From assembly GCA_945875225.1 (NCBI GenBank), contig CAMCJY010000155.1:1-5456 (forward strand): DNA of 5,456 bases, given 5' to 3'. Under the pieces are notes generated by a model. It searched no databases. It saw nothing but the letters and a program-made list of their open reading frames with translations, and was not told the DNA's origin. Numbering within the stretch: the first letter of the stretch is position 1; the number at the start of each line of letters is the position of its first letter. The stretch is from Comamonas sp. lk. Lineage in GTDB: Bacteria > Pseudomonadota > Gammaproteobacteria > Burkholderiales > Burkholderiaceae_C. Position numbers and translations under genes: made by a program. Shown one piece after another: positions 1 to 5,456 of this stretch.

Positions 1-49
1 GTGTATTGGCGGCGGTGAGGCCACTGCGGTTGCAGTGGAAATGCTCTAA
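1..49 (+). CDS. Thiolase (acetyl-CoA acetyltransferase family), C-terminal end only
   Basis: Only the last 15 codons and the TAA stop (47-49) are present; the frame starts at base 2 and the 5' part lies outside the window. The visible peptide is CIGGGEATAVAVEML. CxGGG close to the C-terminus is the conserved thiolase block whose cysteine is the second catalytic cysteine, acting as acid/base in thiolytic cleavage or condensation of acyl-CoA. The GGGEATA variant is common in acetyl-CoA C-acetyltransferases/acyltransferases of proteobacteria. The enzyme would act in the cytoplasm, in beta-oxidation or in acetoacetyl-CoA formation. The acyl-CoA dehydrogenase starts eight bases after the stop, which supports an operon and fits the function. 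Chain-length preference cannot be judged from this fragment. Confidence 0.85.
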   Translation, partial: CIGGGEATAVAVEML

Positions 50-51
50 GG
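47..51 (+). promoter_or_regulatory. Ribosome binding site of the acyl-CoA dehydrogenase, overlapping the thiolase stop
   Basis: TAAGG lies six bases before the ATG at 58 and includes the TAA stop of the thiolase frame. The placement suggests that ribosomes finishing the thiolase can start the dehydrogenase (translational coupling). It also supports ATG 58 as the start. Confidence 0.55.
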
Positions 52-57
52 CCTGCC

Positions 58-1188
58 ATGTTGCTCACCCCTGACCAGGAAGCCATTCGCGATGCGATTC
101 GCGAATTTGCGCAAAACGAACTGTGGCCTAACGCCTCGCGCTGGGACAAGGAGCACACTTTTCCCAAAGAGGCGCACAAGGGCCTTGCCGCGCTGGGTGC
201 TTACGGCATATGTGTGCCCGAGGAATACGGTGGCGTGCAGCTAGATTACCTGACGCTGGCTTTGGTGTTGGAAGAAATTGCTGCTGGCGATGGCGGCACC
301 AGTACGGTGATCAGCGTCACCAATTGCCCGGTCAATGCCATCTTGATGCGCTTTGGCAATGCGGCGCAAAAGCAGCAGTGGCTCACGCCTTTGGCCCAAG
401 GCGAGATGCTGGGTGCGTTTTGCCTCACCGAGCCGCATGTGGGTTCGGACGCTTCCAGTCTGCGCACCACGGCAGTCCGCGAAGGCGATGCCTACGTGCT
501 CAATGGTGTAAAGCAATTCATCACCAGCGGCAAGAATGCGGATGTGGCGATTGTGGTTGCCGTCACCGACAAAGGCGCAGGCAAAAAAGGCATGAGCGCG
601 TTTTTGGTGCCCACCAACGCGCCGGGCTATGTGGTGGCGCGGCTGGAAGACAAGCTGGGCCAGCACAGCAGCGACACCGCGCAAATCAATTTTGACAACT
701 GCCGCATCTCTGCGGAAAACCTGATCGGCAAAGAGGGCGAGGGCTATGGCATCGCTTTGGGAGGCTTAGAGGGTGGGCGTATCGGCATCGCCGCACAAAG
801 TGTAGGTATGGCGCGCAGTGCTTTCGAGGTGGCGCTGGCCTATTCTAAAGACCGGCAGAGTTTTGGTGCGCCTATCTTTAACCACCAGGCGGTGGGCTTT
901 CGCTTGGCGGAGTGTGCAACCCAACTCGAAGCTGCACGCCAATTGATCTGGCATGCAGCGGCCTTGCGCGATGCAGGTCGGCCTTGCCTGAAAGAAGCGG
1001 CGATGGCCAAATTGTTTGCCAGCGAGATGGCAGAAAAAGTATGTACCGTAGCCATCCAAACGCTGGGCGGCTACGGCTATGTGAGCGATTTTCCGGTGGA
1101 GCGCATTTACCGAGACGTGCGCGTTTGCCAGATTTACGAAGGCACCAGCGACGTGCAAAAAATTATCATCCAACGCGCCCTGGCGTGA
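58..1188 (+). CDS. Acyl-CoA dehydrogenase (FAD-dependent)
   Basis: A complete 376-residue enzyme, the usual length for a bacterial short/medium- or branched-chain acyl-CoA dehydrogenase. It would oxidise an acyl-CoA to the 2,3-enoyl-CoA in the cytoplasm, passing electrons to electron-transfer flavoprotein. The helical N-terminal domain covers about 1-115. The beta domain holds CLTEPHVGSD (122-131), the family's first signature, and FITSGKNAD (154-162), the flavin-contacting block. The C-terminal domain carries QTLGGYGY (334-341), a run to RIYRDVR (349-355), and IYEGTSDVQK (359-368). Glu361 sits where SCAD/MCAD-type enzymes have their catalytic base. In the first signature the usual Ala before GSD is Val128, a mild variant. 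The start is fixed by TAAGG at 47-51 and by the typical N-terminus MLLTPDQEAIRD. It follows the thiolase by eight bases and precedes the rhodanese by 22 bases. The substrate cannot be assigned from sequence; short straight-chain or branched acyl-CoA is most likely. Confidence 0.95.
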   Translation: MLLTPDQEAIRDAIREFAQNELWPNASRWDKEHTFPKEAHKGLAALGAYGICVPEEYGGVQLDYLTLALVLEEIAAGDGGTSTVISVTNCPVNAILMRFGNAAQKQQWLTPLAQGEMLGAFCLTEPHVGSDASSLRTTAVREGDAYVLNGVKQFITSGKNADVAIVVAVTDKGAGKKGMSAFLVPTNAPGYVVARLEDKLGQHSSDTAQINFDNCRISAENLIGKEGEGYGIALGGLEGGRIGIAAQSVGMARSAFEVALAYSKDRQSFGAPIFNHQAVGFRLAECATQLEAARQLIWHAAALRDAGRPCLKEAAMAKLFASEMAEKVCTVAIQTLGGYGYVSDFPVERIYRDVRVCQIYEGTSDVQKIIIQRALA

Positions 1189-1199
1189 AAGAAAAACAC

Positions 1200-1205
1200 A
1201 AGGAG
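1200..1205 (+). promoter_or_regulatory. Strong ribosome binding site of the rhodanese gene
   Basis: AAGGAG matches the core Shine-Dalgarno sequence and lies five bases before the ATG at 1211. It decides the start of the rhodanese frame and is the best ribosome binding site seen in the window. Confidence 0.75.
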
Positions 1206-1210
1206 ACAGC

Positions 1211-1642
1211 ATGCCGATTACCAAAGGATTTCACCAACTCGTCGATGAGGCCAATGCCTGTATCACCACCTACTCGGTTACGCAAGTGCGCGAGCGCCTG
1301 GCTGACGGGCGCATGCAATTGGTGGACATTCGCGATATGCGCGAAGCCGAGCGCGAAGGCACCATCGAAGGCGCGGTACTGGCGCCGCGCGGCATGCTGG
1401 AGTTCTGGGTGGACCCGGCCTCGCCGTATTTCAAACCGGTGTTTGGCGATGAGGCCAAAGAATATGTTTTGTTTTGTGCCGCCAGCTGGCGCAGCGCGCT
1501 GGCCACCAAAGCCTTGCAGGAAATGGGTATGACGAATGTGGCCCACATCGACGGCGGCTTTGCTGCCTGGGCCAAAGACGGCGCACCGGTGCAAAGCTGG
1601 GAAGCCCACAAGGCACAGGCCAAGGCCGCAAAAGGCGGATGA
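1211..1642 (+). CDS. Single-domain rhodanese-like sulfurtransferase
   Basis: A complete 143-residue protein with one rhodanese domain at about 20-130. Visible landmarks are LVDIRDMREAEREGTIEGA (37-55), the usual substrate-side block with the acidic/Arg pattern; the active-site loop CAASWRSA (89-96), with Cys89 as the expected persulfide carrier; and HIDGGFAAWAKDGAPV (112-127), the conserved C-terminal block. The loop has Arg94 and Ser95 in the C-x4-R-S arrangement of active rhodaneses, so catalysis looks intact. There is no signal peptide or membrane segment, which indicates a cytoplasmic protein. An N-terminal extension of about 20 residues precedes the domain, and the tail is Lys/Ala-rich. 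Members of this family move sulfane sulfur from donors such as thiosulfate or persulfides to thiol acceptors; the physiological donor and acceptor are unknown here. It lies 22 bases after the dehydrogenase and overlaps the YchJ-like gene by four bases. Confidence 0.92.
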   Translation: MPITKGFHQLVDEANACITTYSVTQVRERLADGRMQLVDIRDMREAEREGTIEGAVLAPRGMLEFWVDPASPYFKPVFGDEAKEYVLFCAASWRSALATKALQEMGMTNVAHIDGGFAAWAKDGAPVQSWEAHKAQAKAAKGG

Positions 1643-2064
1643 GCCAGGGCCCGCTGGCCCTTGAGGGCGACCAACTTTGCCCCTGCACGCGGGAAGGTGC
1701 GAATGGCAAGTCGCTGCACTTTTCGGCCTGTTGCGGCCAGTATCTGGAAGGGGATGTCGCCCCACCCGATGCCCACAGCCTGATGCGCTCGCGCTACAGC
1801 GCCTTTGTCTTGCAGCGCGAAGCCTATTTGCTAGCCACTTGGCATACCAGCACCCGCCCGGTGCAAGTGGGCTTTGACACCACGGGCAAGTGGCTGGGCT
1901 TGGAGCTACGCAAAGCCTTAGCCAGCAGCCCGACCGAAGCCGAAGTGGAATTTGTAGCCCGTTTCAAACCCGCGGGTGCCAGCGCCTGGCGCCTGCACGA
2001 GCGCAGCCGCTTTGTGCTGCAAGAGCGGCGTTGGTGGTATTTGGACGGAGTGCAGCGGCCTTGA
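1639..2064 (+). CDS. YchJ family protein (UPF0225), SEC-C-like zinc motif plus NTF2-like domain
   Basis: A 141-residue protein starting at ATG 1639, inside the last codons of the rhodanese gene (ATGA overlap), with AAAAGG at 1630-1635 as a possible ribosome binding site. An in-frame upstream ATG at 1474 would give a longer protein but lies deep inside the rhodanese gene, and the longer N-terminus has no family resemblance. Near the N-terminus, Cys14-Pro-Cys16 and Cys31-Cys32 followed by GQYLEG form a SEC-C-like zinc site. The family hallmark LMRSRYSAFV follows (48-57), then YLLATWHTSTRP, and the end has ERSRFVLQERRWWYLDG, typical of the YchJ NTF2-like fold. E. coli YchJ, as I recall it, is about 152 residues with a second SEC-C motif at the C-terminus; that motif is absent here. 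The molecular role of the family is not established. It is predicted to be cytoplasmic and to bind zinc, and is probably co-translated with the rhodanese. Confidence 0.88.
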   Translation: MSQGPLALEGDQLCPCTREGANGKSLHFSACCGQYLEGDVAPPDAHSLMRSRYSAFVLQREAYLLATWHTSTRPVQVGFDTTGKWLGLELRKALASSPTEAEVEFVARFKPAGASAWRLHERSRFVLQERRWWYLDGVQRP

Positions 2065-2162
2065 GGCCTGAGGTATTGCGCCGATTGGACTTATCGCAAG
2101 CCCAGACGCTGCGCTTGGCGTTAGGCTAGCGTATTCCAAATTTCAGACTTGAAGCCATCGCC

Positions 2163-3416
2163 ATGCCGCAAACCACCCCTGCCCTCGCCCATCTCAAAGT
2201 TCTGGACCTGTCGCGCGTGCTGGCTGGCCCATGGTGTACCCAGATGCTGGCGGACATGGGCGCCGATGTCATCAAAATCGAAAAACCCGGCGAGGGCGAC
2301 GACACGCGCCATTGGGGTCCGCCCTTTCTGCAAGATGCACAGGGCCAGGACACGGCGCACGCCAGTTATTTCACCGCCTGCAACCGCAATAAACGCTCCA
2401 TAGCGATCGACATTGCCAAGCCGCAAGGCCAGGCGCTGATCAAGCAGTTGGCTTTGCAATGCGATATCTTGGTCGAAAACTTCAAGGTCGGCGGCCTGGC
2501 GCATTACGGTTTGGACTACGCCGGTGTGCACGCGCTCAATCCCCGCCTGATTTACTGCTCAATCACCGGCTTCGGCCAGACCGGGCCCTACGCCGAGCGC
2601 GCTGGTTACGATCTGATGATCCAGGCCATGAGCGGCGTGATGAGCATCACCGGCAAACCCGAAGACACACCCGGTGGCACACCCCAGCGCGTGGGCGTGG
2701 CATTGACCGATTTGTTCACCGGCGTCTATGCCTGTAGTGCGATTTTGGCGGCCATCGAGGTGCGCCACCGCACGGGCTTGGGTCAGCATATCGATATGAG
2801 TTTGCTCGATGTGGGCATGGCGATTTTGGCTAACCAGGCGGCGGGCTTTTTGAACACCGGCCAATCGCCCAAGCGCCAGGGCAATAGCCACCCCAGCTTG
2901 GTTCCCTACCGCGACTTTGAAACCCAAGACAGCGCCATGCTGCTGGCCATTGGCAACGACGGGCAGTTCGCGCGTTTTTGTACGGTGGCCGGTCACCCCG
3001 AATGGGCTGCCGATCCGCGCTTTCGCACCAACATCGAGCGGGTCCGCCACCGCGATACCCTGGAGGCCTTGATGCAGGCCGTAACGCGCACGCGCACCAC
3101 AGCGCAATGGATTGCCGACCTGGAGCACCATGCGGTGCCCTGCGGCCCGATCAACTCGGTAGCCGAGGCCTTTGCCGACGCCCAAGTGCAGTCCCGTGGC
3201 CTGGCCGTCACGCAGCCCACCAGCGTGGTAGCGCAGGCGGAAACTGCTATTGCGTCCATAGGCTCGGTTGCCAGCCCCTTACGACTGGCCGACAACCCGC
3301 CGGTGCTGCACCGCGCCCCGCCTGCCCTGGGCGAGCACACCGACGAGTTGCTGCGCGAGTGGGGTTTGGGTGCCGATGCCATTGCGCAATTGCGCCAGCA
3401 AGCGGTGGTCGGCTAG
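2163..3416 (+). CDS. Family III CoA-transferase (CaiB/BaiF type)
   Basis: A complete 417-residue protein, near the usual length for the family. These enzymes transfer CoA between an acyl-CoA donor and a carboxylate through an enzyme-bound aspartyl anhydride/thioester, and form interlocked dimers in the cytoplasm. Visible family blocks are VLDLSRVLAGPWCTQMLADM (13-32), GADVIKIEKPGEGDD (33-47), NRNKRSIAID (74-83), LVENFKVG (103-110), SITGFGQTGPYAERAGYD (133-150), and RVGVALTDLFTG (176-187), in which Asp183 aligns with the catalytic Asp169 of formyl-CoA transferase. RTGLGQHIDMSLLD (203-216) and LGEHTDELL (389-397) follow. The start has only a weak GAAG eight bases upstream; a TTG at 2149 is out of frame with this protein. 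The 98-base gap after the YchJ-like gene leaves open whether it belongs to the same transcript. The donor and acceptor cannot be named from sequence, because family members use many different acids. Confidence 0.93.
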   Translation: MPQTTPALAHLKVLDLSRVLAGPWCTQMLADMGADVIKIEKPGEGDDTRHWGPPFLQDAQGQDTAHASYFTACNRNKRSIAIDIAKPQGQALIKQLALQCDILVENFKVGGLAHYGLDYAGVHALNPRLIYCSITGFGQTGPYAERAGYDLMIQAMSGVMSITGKPEDTPGGTPQRVGVALTDLFTGVYACSAILAAIEVRHRTGLGQHIDMSLLDVGMAILANQAAGFLNTGQSPKRQGNSHPSLVPYRDFETQDSAMLLAIGNDGQFARFCTVAGHPEWAADPRFRTNIERVRHRDTLEALMQAVTRTRTTAQWIADLEHHAVPCGPINSVAEAFADAQVQSRGLAVTQPTSVVAQAETAIASIGSVASPLRLADNPPVLHRAPPALGEHTDELLREWGLGADAIAQLRQQAVVG

Positions 3417-3428
3417 CTTTGCAAAGGA

Positions 3429-5387
3429 CTAGGCGCCCAGTAGTTCCCAGCGTTCCAAAGCTTGCAGCAGTTCGCCGTCAATGGCGGCGTTGCGTTGCGC
3501 CAGTTGCAGGGCTTTGGCGTTGTCGCTGGCGTACAGCGTGCCGTCGGCAAGCTGGCTATTGATCTTGGCTTGCTCGGCTTCCAGTGCCGCGATTCGCCCG
3601 GGCAGGGCTTCGAGTTCGCGCTGCTCTTTGTAGCTCAGTTTGCGGGCCTTGCTTGCAGGCGCTGCCGGGGCAGCGGGCGTGGGCGCTGGGCTTACTTTGG
3701 CGCTGGCCGCTGCCTTGTCATCGCGCCCGTAGTTAAAGCTTTGGGCGCCTTTTTGCCCCTTGGACTGCGCTATCGCATTGGAGCGTTTGCTTTGAATCAG
3801 CCAGTCCTGCACGCCGCCTTCAAACTCACGCCAGCGGCCCGGGCCTTCATAGGCGATCGTGCTGGTCACCACATTGTCCAAAAACGTACGGTCGTGGCTG
3901 ACCAAAAACACCGTGCCATCGTAGTTTTGCAACAGGTCTTCCAGCAATTCCAGCGTATCGATGTCTAGGTCGTTGGTAGGTTCATCGAGCACCAATACAT
4001 TGGCCGGGCGGGCGAACAGCCGCGCTAACAACAAGCGGTTGCGCTCGCCTCCACTAAGTGAGCGTACCGGGGAATTAGCGCGTGCTGGCGAGAATAAAAA
4101 ATCACCTAGATAGCTCTTTACATGCTGGCGACGGTTACCGATCTCGATCCATTCGCTGCCCGGGCTGATGAAGTCTTCTAGCGTGGCGTCCATGTCCAGG
4201 GCATTGCGCATCTGGTCGAAATAGGCGACGGCGACATTGGCCCCCTGGCGCACCGTGCCCCAGGGGCTGTGGCCGGGTTCGGGCGCTGGCGCGTTGGCAG
4301 GCGCCGGGTCGGGTTGCAGCTCGCCCAAAATCAATTTAAGTAGCGTAGTTTTGCCTGCACCATTGGGGCCGAGCAGGCCGATTTTGTCGCCGCGCAAAAT
4401 CGTAGCGCTGAAGTCGTGCACAATTTTTTTAGCGCCAAAACTCTTCGATACATGGGTCAGTTCAGCCACCAGTTTGCCGCTGCTGGCGCCGCTGCTAATG
4501 TCCATGTTCACGCTACCGAGCACATCGCGGCGCGCCTCGCGCTGCGCACGCAAGGAATCCAAACGCACGATGCGAGCCGTCGCCCGCGTGCGCCGCGCCT
4601 CTACGCCTTTGCGTATCCACACTTCTTCTTGCGCCAGCAGCTTGTCGGCGCGGGCATTGATCACCGCCTCTTGGGCCAATTGCTCTTCTTTTTGCAGCAG
4701 ATAGGCCGCAAAGTTACCCGGGTAGGACAGCAGCTTGCCTCGGTCCAACTCTACGATGCGGGTGGCTACATTGTCTAAAAATGAGCGGTCGTGGGTAATG
4801 GTGATGAGCGAGCCTGCAAAGTCCACCAACAGACCTTCAAGCCACTCGATGCTGTCCAAATCCAGGTGGTTGGTCGGCTCGTCCAGCAGTAGCACATCGG
4901 GCTGCGTCACCAGCGCCTGCGCCAGGGCCACGCGCTTTTTGGTGCCGCCCGAGAGCGTGCTGACGATCGCCGCTGGGTCCAGATGCAAGCGGTGTAGCGT
5001 TTCGCCCACGCGCTGCTCCCAGTTCCAGCCGTCCAGCGCCTCAATCTCGCTTTGCATTGCGTCCAGGTCGCCATGGCCTTGCGAGTAGTCGTCGATCAAA
5101 TCGCGTACCCGCTGCAAGCCCACGCTGACTGCGTCAAACACGCTGGACTCGGCGTTTAAATCCGGCTCCTGCGCCACATAGGCGACGCGGAGTTGGCTTT
5201 GCACTTGCAGCACGCCGTCATCGGGTTTTTCCAGCCCGGCCAGGATTTTGAGCAACGAAGACTTACCGGTGCCATTGCGACCGATCAAGCCCACGCGCTC
5301 CTGAGTTTCGAGTGAAAAGCCTGCATGGTCTAGCAGGGGTACATGCCCAAACGCGAGTTGGGCTTCCAGTAAGGTAATAAGCGCCAT
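3429..5387 (-). CDS. uup: ABC-F family ATPase Uup
   Basis: A complete 652-residue protein with two ABC ATPase domains and no membrane segment, so it is a soluble ABC-F protein and not a transporter. Domain 1 has Walker A GRNGTGKS (36-43), Q-loop Gln73, signature LSGG (145-148), Walker B VLLLDEPT (165-172) and His199. The linker (about 225-295) has the Uup-like WIRKGVEARRTR (257-268). Domain 2 has Walker A GPNGAGKT (340-347), Gln392, signature LSGGE (444-448), Walker B VLVLDEPT (464-471) and His498. Both catalytic glutamates (170, 469) are present. A Pro/Ala-rich hinge (about 560-580) leads to a C-terminal coiled coil (about 585-650), the part linked to nucleic-acid binding in Uup. In E. coli, Uup affects precise transposon excision and acts with ribosomes or branched DNA; I infer a similar role here. 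An unusual Pro/Ala-rich insertion lies at about 360-377. The gene is convergent with the CoA-transferase. The start MALITLLEAQLAFGH is typical of the family. Confidence 0.95.
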   Translation of the reverse strand: MALITLLEAQLAFGHVPLLDHAGFSLETQERVGLIGRNGTGKSSLLKILAGLEKPDDGVLQVQSQLRVAYVAQEPDLNAESSVFDAVSVGLQRVRDLIDDYSQGHGDLDAMQSEIEALDGWNWEQRVGETLHRLHLDPAAIVSTLSGGTKKRVALAQALVTQPDVLLLDEPTNHLDLDSIEWLEGLLVDFAGSLITITHDRSFLDNVATRIVELDRGKLLSYPGNFAAYLLQKEEQLAQEAVINARADKLLAQEEVWIRKGVEARRTRATARIVRLDSLRAQREARRDVLGSVNMDISSGASSGKLVAELTHVSKSFGAKKIVHDFSATILRGDKIGLLGPNGAGKTTLLKLILGELQPDPAPANAPAPEPGHSPWGTVRQGANVAVAYFDQMRNALDMDATLEDFISPGSEWIEIGNRRQHVKSYLGDFLFSPARANSPVRSLSGGERNRLLLARLFARPANVLVLDEPTNDLDIDTLELLEDLLQNYDGTVFLVSHDRTFLDNVVTSTIAYEGPGRWREFEGGVQDWLIQSKRSNAIAQSKGQKGAQSFNYGRDDKAAASAKVSPAPTPAAPAAPASKARKLSYKEQRELEALPGRIAALEAEQAKINSQLADGTLYASDNAKALQLAQRNAAIDGELLQALERWELLGA

Positions 5388-5397
5388 GTGGCGCGGA

Positions 5398-5456
5398 TTA
5401 TCCCCTGCTAAGTTGCGGCAAGCGGCCTAGCACCAGTTTGGCGCTGTACAGCACGA
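5398..5456 (-). CDS. Possible 3' end of an unidentified gene upstream of uup
   Basis: Read on the minus strand, one frame stays open from the window edge to a TAA at 5398-5400 and encodes VLYSAKLVLGRLPQLSRG. The other two minus-strand frames hit stops sooner. Most codons are of the kind used by the neighbouring genes (GTG, CTG, TAC, AGC, GCC), although the last few (CTT, AGG, GGA) are less typical. If real, the gene would end 10 bases before the uup start, suggesting an operon with uup; AGGGG near its end is the nearest Shine-Dalgarno-like sequence for uup, about 15 bases from the ATG and rather far. With 18 codons I cannot identify a family, and a chance open frame is quite possible. Confidence 0.35.
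   Translation of the reverse strand, partial: VLYSAKLVLGRLPQLSRG

Noticed and set aside
241..684. Antisense open frame opposite the acyl-CoA dehydrogenase.
   Set aside because: The plus-strand frame carries the full set of dehydrogenase motifs; the antisense product is Arg/His/Ala-rich with no family resemblance.
1166..1776. Long open frames on the minus strand opposite the rhodanese and YchJ-like genes.
   Set aside because: They lie antisense to genes with clear family motifs, have no recognisable domains or good ribosome binding sites, and are expected in GC-rich coding DNA.
2076..2099. Inverted repeat TTGCG/CGCAA in the gap before the CoA-transferase as a terminator or operator.
   Set aside because: The stem is only five base pairs with a 14-base loop and no T-run follows; not better than chance.
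2065..2162. Promoter for the CoA-transferase in the 98-base gap.
   Set aside because: TTGGCG resembles a -35 element, but no acceptable -10 hexamer lies 16-18 bases downstream, so I cannot support a promoter call.
3381..3396. Tandem 8-base units ATTGCGCA/ATTGCGCC containing the perfect palindrome GCGCAATTGCGC (3384-3395).
   Set aside because: They lie inside the CoA-transferase coding sequence and simply encode IAQLRQ with common codons; no second copy was seen nearby.
4237..5088. Plus-strand open frames inside the uup region.
   Set aside because: The products are Ser/Arg/Ala-rich shadows of the minus-strand ATPase gene, whose Walker and signature motifs span the same bases.
5397..5402. GATAAT on the minus strand as a -10 element for uup.
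   Set aside because: No -35-like hexamer is found at a suitable distance, and transcription would start only a few bases before the ATG.

Overview
The window is GC-rich, roughly 60% by eye, and densely coding. The protein sequences look like those of a betaproteobacterium of the order Burkholderiales, most like the Comamonadaceae. That placement rests on recalled resemblance of the acyl-CoA dehydrogenase and Uup proteins to that group; no search was run. I see no mobile element, phage gene, tRNA, rRNA, CRISPR array or sign of recent transfer.

Positions 1-2064 (+ strand) form a tight, probably co-transcribed series. It starts with the last 15 codons of a thiolase. Eight bases later comes a complete acyl-CoA dehydrogenase, then a single-domain rhodanese behind a strong ribosome binding site, then a YchJ/UPF0225 zinc-motif protein that overlaps the rhodanese stop by four bases (ATGA). 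After a 98-base gap comes a complete family III (CaiB/BaiF) CoA-transferase on the same strand (2163-3416). The thiolase, dehydrogenase and CoA-transferase all act on acyl-CoA thioesters. They fit a fatty, branched or dicarboxylic acid catabolic locus, but the substrates cannot be read from sequence. No enoyl-CoA hydratase or 3-hydroxyacyl-CoA dehydrogenase lies in the window, so any such pathway is incomplete here.

Positions 3429-5387 (- strand) hold a complete ABC-F ATPase of the Uup type, convergent with the CoA-transferase; only 12 bases separate the two stop codons. Behind the Uup start, the last 59 bases contain a short open frame that may be the 3' end of another minus-strand gene.

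Overall this is an ordinary core-metabolism and housekeeping region. Nothing in it convincingly indicates an undescribed system. The points worth a second look are modest: the rhodanese-YchJ pair attached to acyl-CoA genes, a Pro/Ala-rich insertion in the second ATPase domain of Uup, and the single zinc motif of the YchJ protein.
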